A stretch of DNA of 64,000 nt from Desulfoferula mesophila (GTDB lineage: Bacteria > Desulfobacterota > Desulfarculia > Desulfarculales > Desulfarculaceae): the NCBI RefSeq assembly GCF_037076455.1, contig NZ_AP028679.1:1689501-1753500 (forward strand), given 5' to 3'. The position numbers and the translations under genes were made by a program. How positions within the stretch are numbered: the first letter of the stretch is position 1; each line of letters begins with the position of its first letter. Of this stretch, positions 1 to 7,940 are shown one piece after another. The notes beneath the pieces are model-generated. The model ran no database searches, was not told the DNA's origin, and worked only from the letters and a program-made list of their open reading frames with translations.

Positions 1-57
1 TAGGTGGGGCGGAGTTAATATTCGGCCTGAAAACACCTTCTGCCAAAGAGGCGGGCC

Positions 58-1464
58 ATGAAATCGATGTTGGTGGCCACCACCGATCCCTCGGTGAAAG
101 CCAGCCTGCGCAGCGCTCTAAAACGCGGACAACGCTTGGAAGAAGCCGCCTCGGCCCAGGACTGTCTGGCGCTGGTGGCCCGCCGCCGTTTTGATCTGGC
201 CTTTGTGGACATATCCTTTATCAATGAGCAGCTCACACCAGGGGCGGAGCCGGACTACGGCGCCGCTTTACGGCCTTTTCGCGCCTCCGGGGGGGGCACC
301 CAGCTCATCGTGCTCACGCCTCCCGAAAGCATCCGCCAGACCGTTTCCGCCGTAAAGGCGGGGGCGGACAACTACCTCACCTATCCGGTGAATCCCCACG
401 AGGTGGAGCTGGTCATCGCCGGGCTCAACGCCAGGCGCCAGATCGAGTCGGAGCTGGAATATCTGCGGGAGAGCTCTTGGCGGGGAGATGCCTCTGGCCT
501 TTTGCGCACCCGCTCGCCGCTCATGCGCGAGGTATACGAAAAGCTGGAGATGGTGGCGCCTACCCGGGCCACGGTGCTGCTGACCGGAGAGACCGGCACC
601 GGCAAAAGCTTTTTGGCCCGCCTGATCCACATGCACTCGTCGCGCTCCAAGGGCCCCTTTGTGGCGGTGCATTGCGGCTCCATACCAGACACCCTGGTGG
701 AAAGCGAACTTTTCGGCCACGAAAAGGGGGCCTTCACCGGGGCCGAGCGCCGCAAGCTGGGCAAGTTCCAGATCGCCGACCAGGGGACCATCCTCCTGGA
801 CGAAGTGGGCACCATCTCCCCGGCGGCCCAGATAAAGCTGTTGCAGGTTTTGCAGGAAGGCAGCTTTTCCCGGGTGGGCGGCGAGCAGGACATCTCGGTG
901 GACGTGCGGGTGGTGGCGGCCAGTAACGTGGATTTGGCCAAGAAAATCAGCGAGGGCGGCTTTCGCAACGACCTCTATTACCGCCTGAACGTATTCGCCA
1001 TCGAGCTGCCCCCCCTGCGCTCCCGCCGCGAAGACCTGCCCCTGTTGGTGGCCAATCTCATGGATCGCCTGGAGCGCAAGTACGGCAAGGGGATCAGCGG
1101 GGTGGACGAGCAGGCCATGCAGGTGCTCACCGCCTACGACTGGCCGGGCAATATCCGTGAGCTGGAGAACCTCCTGGAGCGGGCCTACATCCTGGAGAGG
1201 GGCCGCCGTCTGGGTCTGGCCGGTTTGCCGGCCGATCTGGTGGCCTTGGAGCACCCCGGAGAAGCTGACGAGCCCAGCGAAGGCCAGAGCCTGGCCGAGG
1301 TGCGCCGCCGGGCCGTGGAAGAGGTGGAGCGGCGCTATTTGGAGCGTTTGCTGACCGCCAAAAAGGGCCGGGTGGATCAGGCGGCCGCCCAGGCCGGAGT
1401 CACCACCCGCCAATTGCGCAACCTTTTGGCCAAATACGCCCTGAGCTCGCGTGGTTTCAAATAG
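58..1464 (+). CDS. sigma-54-dependent transcriptional activator with degenerate receiver domain (NtrC family)
   Basis: This 468-residue protein has an N-terminal receiver-like domain (about 1-125), a central AAA+ sigma-54 activation domain (about 140-375) and a C-terminal Fis-type helix-turn-helix. Walker A is GETGTGKS at 177-184. The sigma-54 contact loop GAFTGA is at 224-229 and Walker B is ILLDEVG. The receiver keeps the acceptor-like D51 and T87, but the invariant lysine is Tyr109 (NYLTYP) and the N-terminal acidic pair is reduced to one Asp (D10). It may therefore be phosphorylated poorly or not at all. The start at 58 has a purine-rich site (AAAGAGGCGGG) upstream. A strong sigma-54 promoter lies 76 bp past its stop, so the neighbouring gene is a likely target. 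No partner kinase is adjacent. Confidence 0.93.
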   Translation: MKSMLVATTDPSVKASLRSALKRGQRLEEAASAQDCLALVARRRFDLAFVDISFINEQLTPGAEPDYGAALRPFRASGGGTQLIVLTPPESIRQTVSAVKAGADNYLTYPVNPHEVELVIAGLNARRQIESELEYLRESSWRGDASGLLRTRSPLMREVYEKLEMVAPTRATVLLTGETGTGKSFLARLIHMHSSRSKGPFVAVHCGSIPDTLVESELFGHEKGAFTGAERRKLGKFQIADQGTILLDEVGTISPAAQIKLLQVLQEGSFSRVGGEQDISVDVRVVAASNVDLAKKISEGGFRNDLYYRLNVFAIELPPLRSRREDLPLLVANLMDRLERKYGKGISGVDEQAMQVLTAYDWPGNIRELENLLERAYILERGRRLGLAGLPADLVALEHPGEADEPSEGQSLAEVRRRAVEEVERRYLERLLTAKKGRVDQAAAQAGVTTRQLRNLLAKYALSSRGFK

Positions 1465-1539
1465 GCTCCTAGGCGGAAAACTCACTTCCCTGCCGCGGAT
1501 TACTCGAAAAAAATAACATAAATACAGCTACATACAATG

Positions 1540-1555
1540 TGGCACGGCGTTTGCT
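1540..1555 (+). promoter_or_regulatory. sigma-54 (-24/-12) promoter
   Basis: TGGCACG at 1540-1546, four bases, then TTGCT at 1551-1555 matches the sigma-54 consensus, including the exact GG-to-GC spacing. Initiation is expected about 12 bases past the GC, near 1566. That is upstream of the GTG start at 1599 and downstream of an in-frame ATG at 1539, which rules that ATG out for this promoter. It sits directly behind a sigma-54 activator gene. Confidence 0.9.
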
Positions 1556-1598
1556 ATTCCCGCGGGAGAACCGGCACCTGAACGGGAAAGGACAAAAG

Positions 1599-2243
1599 GT
1601 GGACGCCAAGGCCGAAACCCAACGGATCACGGGACTGGTTATCCCGGTGGAATGGGACCCGCAAGGCAAGGCGAGGGCCGTGGCCATCGCCGCCTATGAC
1701 GAGTCCACCTACCGGGTGGCGCAGGGCGGCGTGGGAGCGGAGCTTTTGGGCCGCCTAAAGCGCGAAGTGACGGTTTGGGGCCGGGTGGAGAGTCTGGCTG
1801 AGGGAAAAACCATTTTGATCGAGAGGTTTGAGATGAGCAAAAGCAGCAAAGGCAAGATTACGGGTATGGCCCTGGCGGCCGTAGTCGGCATGGCCCTGTG
1901 CGTGGCCCCGTTGGCCATGGCCGCCGATCAACCGGCCGCCGCCCAGCCGGCGGCCACCGCCCCGGCCGCCGCCGCTCCGGCGGAAGCCAAGGCGGCTCCG
2001 GCTCCCAAGGCGAAGAAAGCCAAGGCCAAGAAGGCGACCGCCAAGAAGGTGGCTGTGAAGCCCAACCCCAAGGTGCGCACCTTGCAGGACCTCCTGAACA
2101 CCAAGGGTAACTACAACCTGAAGGTGGACGGCGTGATGGGCAAGCAGACCAAGGCCGCCCTGAAGGATTTCCAGAAGGCCAACGGCCTGAAGGTTACCGG
2201 CAAGGTGGACGCGGCCACCAAAAAGGCCCTGGGCCTGAAGTAA
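1599..2243 (+). CDS. fusion of a short conserved cytoplasmic domain with an exported peptidoglycan-binding-domain protein
   Basis: The GTG start at 1599 has GGGAAAGGA just upstream and lies after the predicted sigma-54 transcription start. Residues 1-78 form a compact hydrophilic domain I do not recognise; it reads like a small beta-rich stand-alone protein. At residue 79 (ATG at 1833) an internal Met with its own GAGAGG site begins a textbook signal peptide (MSKSSKGKITGMALAAVVG, cleavage after AMA). An Ala/Pro/Lys-rich linker follows, then a PG_binding_1 domain (VRTLQDLLN to ALGLK) that would bind peptidoglycan in the envelope. The two parts share one frame without a stop. Either two proteins are made from nested starts, or one product has an internal membrane anchor. 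A GC-rich hairpin follows the stop. Confidence 0.75.
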   Translation: MDAKAETQRITGLVIPVEWDPQGKARAVAIAAYDESTYRVAQGGVGAELLGRLKREVTVWGRVESLAEGKTILIERFEMSKSSKGKITGMALAAVVGMALCVAPLAMAADQPAAAQPAATAPAAAAPAEAKAAPAPKAKKAKAKKATAKKVAVKPNPKVRTLQDLLNTKGNYNLKVDGVMGKQTKAALKDFQKANGLKVTGKVDAATKKALGLK

Positions 2244-2252
2244 TTGGGCTAT

Positions 2253-2276
2253 CCGCCCGGGCCCAGGCCCGGGCGG
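2253..2276 (+). terminator. GC-rich hairpin after the peptidoglycan-binding gene
   Basis: Perfect 11-bp arms (CCGCCCGGGCC and GGCCCGGGCGG) are separated by CA, 9 bases after the stop. Only AAAAGCTTT follows, not a clean T-run. It may therefore be a weak terminator, or a 3-prime stabilising hairpin that separates the sigma-54 transcript from the next operon. Confidence 0.6.
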
Positions 2277-2328
2277 AAAAGCTTTAACCACGGCAAGCGA
2301 GTCAGAAGATTTTTGGAAGGAACGACCA

Positions 2329-3609
2329 ATGAGTCGAAGCGAAAATAGCGTTGCCGCCGCGGAGCCTCCCCATCAGGGTTGCGCATCCGCCCAAACTCTG
2401 ACCCCAGCCGCGCCCCCGGCGCCGCTGACGGGCCTGGCCCTGGAGCCTCGTCCTTGCGCAACCCGCCCGGCGGCCTCCTTCCGCCGCCGCTTTTATCCCG
2501 GCGTCACCGCCGCCCAGTGGAACGACTGGCGCTGGCAGGTGCGCAACCGGGTAACCAACCTGACCGGACTGGCGCGCTTCCTGCGCCTGAGCCCGTCCGA
2601 GGAGAGGGCCTTCAGCGCCCATTCGGGCAAGTTGCCCATGGGGATTACCCCCTACTACCTAAGTTTGATGGACCCGGAAAATCCGGAGGACCCCCTGCGC
2701 CGCACCATGGTGCCCACCTGGTACGAGGCGGTGGTGAGCCCCGGTGAGAGCAACGACCCCTTGGGCGAAGAGCACGACATGGCCGCGCCCGGGCTGGTGC
2801 ACCGCTATCCCGACCGGGTCCTGTTTTTGGCCACCGGCTTTTGCAGCGCCTATTGCCGCTACTGCACCCGCTCGCGCATGGTGGGCGGGAACGGCCACGG
2901 CATGGCCCGCAGCAAGAGCGACATGGAGCGGGCTATCGCCTACATCGAAGCCACGCCTTCGGTGCGCGACGTGCTGATCTCCGGCGGCGATCCACTGACC
3001 ATGGCCGACGACCGGCTGGAATGGTTGCTGGATCGCCTGCGCCGCATACCCCACGTGGAAATGCTGCGCATCGGCACCAAGACCCCGGCGGTGCTGCCCC
3101 AGCGCATAACCAAGGACTTGGTGCGGCGGCTCAAAAAATATCATCCGCTGTTCATGAGTCTGCACTTCACCCACCCGGCGGAGCTGACTCCAGAGACGGC
3201 CAAGGCCTGCGCCCGGCTGGCCGACGCGGGCATCCCCCTGGGCAGCCAGACGGTGCTCTTGGCCGGGGTCAACGACTCGGTGCCGGTGATGCGCAAGCTG
3301 ATGCAGGGCCTTTTGCAGATGCGGGTGCGCCCCTACTACCTGTACCAGTGCGACCCCATTGCCGGGTCGGGGCATTTCCGCACCCCGGTCAGCAGGGGCC
3401 TGGAGATGATCCAGGGCCTCAGGGGCCACACCACGGGCTACGCGGTGCCCACCTTCGTCATCGACGCCCCCGGCGGCGGCGGCAAGGTGGCCCTGTACCC
3501 CGAGGCGGTGATCGGCCGCCAAGGGGGGGATCTGCTGCTCAAAAACTATGCGGGTGAAACCTATTCCTACCCCGACCAAGGCGGGGAGTGGGGCCCGGCG
3601 GCCTGCTGA
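2329..3609 (+). CDS. kamA: lysine 2,3-aminomutase-like radical SAM enzyme (KamA family)
   Basis: The product is 426 residues. The radical SAM cluster motif CxxxCxxC is at C172, C176 and C179 (CSAYCRYC). The PLP-binding lysine is K386 in APGGGGK. In clostridial lysine 2,3-aminomutase two aspartates (293 and 330) hold the lysine side chain. Here D342 (YQCD) and D379 (IDAP) fall at the same 37-residue spacing, and the PLP lysine follows seven residues on, exactly as in that enzyme. This favours L-lysine to L-beta-lysine chemistry over the glutamate variant. The N-terminal 50 residues are Ala/Pro-rich. The start at 2329 is preceded by GGAAGGA. It is the first gene of a four-gene operon with two ATP-grasp ligases and a GNAT enzyme, only 13 bases before the next start. 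Confidence 0.9.
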   Translation: MSRSENSVAAAEPPHQGCASAQTLTPAAPPAPLTGLALEPRPCATRPAASFRRRFYPGVTAAQWNDWRWQVRNRVTNLTGLARFLRLSPSEERAFSAHSGKLPMGITPYYLSLMDPENPEDPLRRTMVPTWYEAVVSPGESNDPLGEEHDMAAPGLVHRYPDRVLFLATGFCSAYCRYCTRSRMVGGNGHGMARSKSDMERAIAYIEATPSVRDVLISGGDPLTMADDRLEWLLDRLRRIPHVEMLRIGTKTPAVLPQRITKDLVRRLKKYHPLFMSLHFTHPAELTPETAKACARLADAGIPLGSQTVLLAGVNDSVPVMRKLMQGLLQMRVRPYYLYQCDPIAGSGHFRTPVSRGLEMIQGLRGHTTGYAVPTFVIDAPGGGGKVALYPEAVIGRQGGDLLLKNYAGETYSYPDQGGEWGPAAC

Positions 3610-3622
3610 GCCCCTGGGAGAC

Positions 3623-4645
3623 ATGGTCATGTTGGTGGGTATGACCTATGACCTGCGCTCGGAATACCTGGCCCAAGGATTTTCCGAGGAAGAGGTGGCC
3701 GAGTTCGACAGCCCCCGCACCGTGGAGGGCATCGAAGACGCCCTGCGCAAGGCCGGGCACCAGGTGGAGCGCATCGGGTCCCTACCTTCCCTGGTGAGCC
3801 GCCTGGCCCAAGGGGAGCGCTGGGACCTGGTGTTCAACATCGCCGAGGGCCTGGGCCGCTATGGACGCGAGGCCCAGGTCCCGGCCCTGCTGGAGTACTA
3901 CGGCGTTCCCTACACCTTTGCCGATCCCCTGACCCTGTGCCTTACCCTGCACAAGGGCATGGCCAAGCGGGTGGTGCGCGACCTGGGCCTGGCCACCCCC
4001 GACTTCGCGGTGGTGGCCGAGCCCCGCGAGGCCGCGGCGGTGCGCCTGCCTTATCCCCTGTTCGTCAAGCCGGTGGCCGAGGGCACCGGCCGGGGCATCG
4101 GCGCGGTTTCCAAGGTGAAGGGCCCCGAGGATTTGGCCCAGGCCTGCATCGAGCTGATAGAGCGCTACCGTCAGCCGGTGCTGGTGGAGACCTATCTGCC
4201 GGGCCGGGAGTTCACGGTGGGCATCGTGGGCACCGGGTCCAAGGCCCGGGTAATCGGGGTGATGGAGGTAACGCTGCGCGCCGGAGCCGACCAGGACGCC
4301 TACACCATGCGCAACAAGGAAGAGTGCGACGACCTGGTGCGCTACCGTCGGGTCAAGGGCTCGGTGGCCGGCCAGGCCGGCGAACTGGCCCTGGCCGCCT
4401 GGCGGGGCCTGGAGTGCCGCGACGCCGGCCGGGTGGACCTGCGCTGCGACGCCCATGGTCAACCCAACTTTTTGGAGGTGAACCCCCTGGCCGGGCTGCA
4501 TCCGGAGCACTCGGACCTGCCCATCCTCTGCTCCCTTGTGGATTATCCCTACCAGAAACTCATCGAGCGCATTGTGGCCTCGGCCTGGGAGCGGGCCCGG
4601 AACGAGACTCGCCCCGCCTCCGGCCTGGCGGCGAGCGTGGGTTGA
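3623..4645 (+). CDS. ATP-grasp ligase, D-Ala-D-Ala ligase-like (first of two)
   Basis: This 340-residue protein belongs to the ATP-grasp superfamily closest to D-alanine-D-alanine ligases, which join two amino-acid-like substrates using ATP through an acyl phosphate. Visible features are the N-terminal preATP-grasp fold (DLVFNIAEGLGR), the ATP-binding strand LFVKPVAEGTGRGIG and the Mg-binding FLEVNPLAGL near the C-terminus. The ATG at 3623 has GGGAG upstream and lies 13 bases after the aminomutase stop; an earlier in-frame start would overlap that gene. It is unlikely to be the housekeeping Ddl, because it is one of two dissimilar paralogues in a lysine-aminomutase operon. A role in ligating beta-lysine or a related amino acid is inference. 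Confidence 0.88.
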   Translation: MVMLVGMTYDLRSEYLAQGFSEEEVAEFDSPRTVEGIEDALRKAGHQVERIGSLPSLVSRLAQGERWDLVFNIAEGLGRYGREAQVPALLEYYGVPYTFADPLTLCLTLHKGMAKRVVRDLGLATPDFAVVAEPREAAAVRLPYPLFVKPVAEGTGRGIGAVSKVKGPEDLAQACIELIERYRQPVLVETYLPGREFTVGIVGTGSKARVIGVMEVTLRAGADQDAYTMRNKEECDDLVRYRRVKGSVAGQAGELALAAWRGLECRDAGRVDLRCDAHGQPNFLEVNPLAGLHPEHSDLPILCSLVDYPYQKLIERIVASAWERARNETRPASGLAASVG

Positions 4646-4652
4646 GGCAAAG

Positions 4653-5648
4653 ATGAGAGTATCGGTACTACATGACGCGCCTCCGGTGGGGGCGCGGCCG
4701 GACCAGGACGACAACCTGGTGCAGGCCCGCGAGGTAGCCCTGGCCCTGGAGGCGGGCGGCCATCAAGCGGCGCTCTGCGCCTGGGAGGGCTCGCCCCGCC
4801 GGAGCCTGGAACGGCTGGCCGGCCAGGGCCCCGACGCGGTGTTCAATCTGGTGGAGGAGCCCCTGGGCCGGGCGGCGCGCATCCACACCGCCCCCGTGTG
4901 GCTGGCCCACCAGGGCCTGGCCTTCTGCGGGGCCGGGGGGAGGGCCATGCTGCTCACCTCCCACAAGCTCTTGGCCAAGCGGGCCCTGGATAAGGCCGGC
5001 CTGCCCACTCCGGCCTGGCGCACCACCCAGGGCGCGGGGCAGGGTGAGTGCCGCGAGCCCTGGCTCATCAAGGCGGTGTGGGAGCACGGCTCCCTGGGCA
5101 TCGACGACGACTCCCTGGTGCCCGCCGACCGTCCCCTGCGCCTGACCCAGGCCCTGGCCGCCAAAGAGGCCCAGGTGGGCGGCCCCTGCTTTGCCGAGGC
5201 CTACATCGAGGGCCGCGAGTTCAACCTGGCCCTGTTGGCCGGGCCCGGCGGGGTGCGCCTGCTGCCCCCGGCGGAGATCGTTTTCGAGGGCTACGACGCG
5301 GGCCAGCTCAAGGTGGTGGGCTACCGGGCCAAGTGGGAGGCGAACTCCTTCGAGTATCATCACACCCCGCGCCGCTTCGAGTTCCCCCCCGAGGACCGGG
5401 CCCTGTTGGCCCGCCTGCAAGACCTGGCCCACGCCTGTTGGGGCCTGTTCGGCCTGCGCGGCTGGGCTCGGGTGGACTTTAGGGTGGACCGGCAGGGGCA
5501 GCCCTGGATTCTGGAAGTGAACGCCAACCCCTGCCTGGCGGCCGACGCCGGGTTCGCCGCCGCCGCCCTGCGGGCCGGTCTGGACCAAGCCGCCGTGGTG
5601 GCCGCCATCCTGGCCGATCGCCATCAACCCCCACAAGGACGGGTCTGA
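4653..5648 (+). CDS. ATP-grasp ligase, D-Ala-D-Ala ligase-like (second of two)
   Basis: This 331-residue ATP-grasp protein starts at the ATG at 4653 (MRVSVLHDAPP), seven bases after the previous stop. It has the preATP-grasp motif AVFNLVEEPLGRAARIH, the ATP lid WLIKAVWEHGSLGIDDD and the metal-binding ILEVNANPCL. It differs clearly from the upstream ligase (no glycine-rich loop of the GTGRGIG type), so the pair is not a recent duplication and probably catalyses two successive condensations. It is co-transcribed with the aminomutase, the first ligase and the GNAT gene. The substrate is not readable from the sequence. Confidence 0.87.
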   Translation: MRVSVLHDAPPVGARPDQDDNLVQAREVALALEAGGHQAALCAWEGSPRRSLERLAGQGPDAVFNLVEEPLGRAARIHTAPVWLAHQGLAFCGAGGRAMLLTSHKLLAKRALDKAGLPTPAWRTTQGAGQGECREPWLIKAVWEHGSLGIDDDSLVPADRPLRLTQALAAKEAQVGGPCFAEAYIEGREFNLALLAGPGGVRLLPPAEIVFEGYDAGQLKVVGYRAKWEANSFEYHHTPRRFEFPPEDRALLARLQDLAHACWGLFGLRGWARVDFRVDRQGQPWILEVNANPCLAADAGFAAAALRAGLDQAAVVAAILADRHQPPQGRV

Positions 5649-5656
5649 GACCCAGT

Positions 5657-6184
5657 ATGTTCAGCCAATCCCGTCCCGCCTTTGTTTGGCGGGAAGAAGT
5701 ATTGCCTTCCGACGTGGCCGTGATCCAGCAGATGACCGCGGCCAGCGGATTCTTCCGCCCCGAGGAGGTGGCCGTGGCCGCCGAGCTGGCCGACGAGCGC
5801 CTGGCCAAGGGCTCGTCCAGCGGCTATCTGTTTGTCTTCGCCCAGGAGGGTGATCAGGTGCTGGGCTATGCCTGCTACGGGCCCATCGCCGGCACCCTGC
5901 ATTCCTGGGATCTGTACTGGATCGTGGTGCAGAACCACCTGCGCGGCCAGGGCCTGGGCCGCGAGCTGCTGGAGTTGGTGGAGCGCCGGGTATGGGCCGC
6001 CGGGGGCGAGCGCCTCTACGTGGAGACCTCTTCCCAGCCCCGCTACCGCCCCACCCGCCGCTTTTACCAAAGCGCGGGCTATGCCCCCCAAGCGGTGCTG
6101 CCGGATTTCTACGCCCCGGGGGACGACAAGGTGATCTACGTAAAGCGCACCACCCGCCCCGGCGCCGCGAACGATCCGGATTGA
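5657..6184 (+). CDS. GNAT-family N-acetyltransferase
   Basis: This 175-residue single-domain acetyltransferase has the acetyl-CoA-binding motif A as NHLRGQGLGRELLELVE (R/Q-x-x-G-x-G/A type) and a C-terminal FYQSAGY signature typical of GNAT folds. It lies eight bases after the second ATP-grasp gene, as the last gene of the aminomutase operon. It is shorter than, and unlike, the AblB acetyltransferase that makes N-epsilon-acetyl-beta-lysine as an osmolyte. The operon is therefore probably not a plain ablAB system, although acetylation of a beta-lysine-containing product remains plausible. The Shine-Dalgarno is weak, consistent with translational coupling. Confidence 0.88.
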   Translation: MFSQSRPAFVWREEVLPSDVAVIQQMTAASGFFRPEEVAVAAELADERLAKGSSSGYLFVFAQEGDQVLGYACYGPIAGTLHSWDLYWIVVQNHLRGQGLGRELLELVERRVWAAGGERLYVETSSQPRYRPTRRFYQSAGYAPQAVLPDFYAPGDDKVIYVKRTTRPGAANDPD

Positions 6185-6188
6185 TCCC

Positions 6189-6212
6189 GGCCCGTCCCCG
6201 GCGGGCCCTCGC
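6189..6212 (+). terminator. weak hairpin at end of aminomutase operon
   Basis: GGCCCG (6189-6194) pairs with CGGGCC (6202-6207) across a 7-base loop, followed by CTCGCCTTT. The stem is short and the T-run is poor, so this is only a possible terminator. Confidence 0.35.
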
Positions 6213-6305
6213 CTTTGGGTGTCGATTGAATGACGATGCCGCCGGGCGCAAAGCAGTTCAAGCTATTCTCCTCGCATTTAGCTATACTTAAAGAAAAGGA
6301 GAATA

Positions 6306-7805
6306 ATGAACGCTCTTTTGCTCTATCCCCAAAGTCCGGATACCTTCTGGAGCTTTAAACACGCCCTGAAATTCATCTCTAAAAAAGCTCTGCACCCCCC
6401 GCTCGGGCTGCTTACCGTGGCCTCCATGTTGCCGGGCACCTGGCAAAAAAAGCTGGTGGACGAAAATGTGGAGCCCCTGCTGGACAAGCACCTGCGATGG
6501 GCTGATTACGTTTTTATCAGCGCCATGGACATTCAACGCAAGTCGGTGGTCCGTTTACTGGCGCGCTGCCAAGCCGCGGGAGTCAAGGTGGTGGCCGGCG
6601 GACCGCTTTTCACCACTTCCCATCAAGAGTTCGACGGGGTGGACCATTTCGTGCTGGGCGAGGCCGAAATCACCCTGCCTCCCTTCCTGCGCGACCTGGA
6701 GGCCGGACAGGCCAAGGCCCTCTACACCACGGACCGCTTCCCCGAGCTGGCCGAGACCCCTGTGCCCATGTGGAGCTTGCTCAAGCTCAGGCGCTACGCT
6801 TCCATGAGCGTGCAATATTCCCGTGGCTGCCCTTATCACTGCGAGTTTTGCGATATCACCACGCTGTTCGGCCGCAAGGTGCGCACCAAGGACACCAGCC
6901 GGATTATCGCCGAGCTGGACAGCTTGCACGCCGCCGGTTGGCGGGGCAGCCTGTTCATCGTGGATGACAACTTCATCGGCAACAAGGTGAAGCTGAAAAA
7001 GCAGGTGCTGCCCGCCATGACCGAATGGATGGCCCGGCACCGCAACCCCTTTGTCTTCTCCACCGAGGCTTCCATCGACCTGAGCGACGACGAGGAGCTG
7101 ATGACCATGATGGTGCGGGCGGGCTTCGACGGGGTGTTCGTGGGCATCGAAAGCCCCAACGAGGACAGCCTGGCCGAGTGCAGCAAGCTGCAGAACCGCA
7201 ATCGCGACCTGGTGGCCTGTGTCAAGAAGATCCAGCGTTTCGGCATGGAAGTGCGGGGCGGCTTCATCGTCGGCTTTGACAACGACACCCCCTCGGTTTT
7301 TGAAAAGCAGATCGAGCTGATCCAGAAGAGCCGCATCATCACCGCCATGGTGGGCCTGCTCAACGCGCCCAAGGGCAGTCAGCTCTACCAGCGCATCGTG
7401 GCCGAAGGCCGCCTGCTCATGGAAGCCAGCGGCGACAACACCGATTTCTCCACCAACCTGGAACCCAAGATGGGCCTGGAAGCCTTGTCCCAGGGCTACC
7501 ACCACGTGATCAGCGGCATCTACTCGCCCCGGCCCTATCACGCCCGGGTGCGCAACTATCTGCGGGAATACCGCCCCCAGGTCAAAAGCAAGCGGCACTT
7601 CCATATCCGCTACGTCAGCCTGCATCGCGGCTACGCCTGGGCCTTTTTCAAGAGCCTGGTTTTGCTGGGGGTCAAGGACGGGGCCCGGGTTCAGTACTGG
7701 AAGCTGTTTTTCTGGTCCCTGTTCCGCCGCCCCCGCCTGTTTCCCATGGCCATAACTTTCTCCATCTATGGCTTCCATTTCCGCAAGGTTTTCATGGCCC
7801 GTTAA
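6306..7805 (+). CDS. B12-binding radical SAM protein with DUF4070-type C-terminus
   Basis: The protein is 499 residues. The N-terminal cobalamin-binding Rossmann domain (about 1-135, with VVAGGPLFTT) is followed by a radical SAM barrel with the cluster motif CPYHCEFC in YSRGCPYHCEFCDITTLFG. The tail after about residue 380 is the long basic C-terminal region seen in DUF4070 proteins, a group that includes the hopanoid C-2 methylase HpnP. No hopanoid genes are near, so methylation of a lipid or other unactivated carbon is only a family-level guess. The ATG at 6306 has a strong AAGGAG site. The gene is a single transcription unit that ends in a strong terminator at 7838-7866. Confidence 0.88.
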   Translation: MNALLLYPQSPDTFWSFKHALKFISKKALHPPLGLLTVASMLPGTWQKKLVDENVEPLLDKHLRWADYVFISAMDIQRKSVVRLLARCQAAGVKVVAGGPLFTTSHQEFDGVDHFVLGEAEITLPPFLRDLEAGQAKALYTTDRFPELAETPVPMWSLLKLRRYASMSVQYSRGCPYHCEFCDITTLFGRKVRTKDTSRIIAELDSLHAAGWRGSLFIVDDNFIGNKVKLKKQVLPAMTEWMARHRNPFVFSTEASIDLSDDEELMTMMVRAGFDGVFVGIESPNEDSLAECSKLQNRNRDLVACVKKIQRFGMEVRGGFIVGFDNDTPSVFEKQIELIQKSRIITAMVGLLNAPKGSQLYQRIVAEGRLLMEASGDNTDFSTNLEPKMGLEALSQGYHHVISGIYSPRPYHARVRNYLREYRPQVKSKRHFHIRYVSLHRGYAWAFFKSLVLLGVKDGARVQYWKLFFWSLFRRPRLFPMAITFSIYGFHFRKVFMAR

Positions 7806-7837
7806 AAGCCGCGGGCAAAATAACGGATCGCATGCCG

Positions 7838-7866
7838 TGCCGGGGCCCTCGGGCCCCGGCATTTTT
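7838..7866 (+). terminator. Rho-independent terminator
   Basis: Arms TGCCGGGGCCC and GGGCCCCGGCA (11 bp, perfect) flank TC and are followed by TTTTT at 7862-7866. It terminates the B12 radical SAM gene. Confidence 0.9.
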
Positions 7867-7940
7867 AGGTTTTCCCTGTCCCGGTGGTTTTCGCATAACA
7901 TAGGGGGCGAGCCAAGACCACCCATCCCACAAGGCGGGAC

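Noticed and set aside
268-1485. Long minus-strand open frame over the first regulator gene
   Set aside because: It is a shadow of the sigma-54 activator in GC-rich DNA; it has low-complexity Gly/Gln/His composition and no domain.
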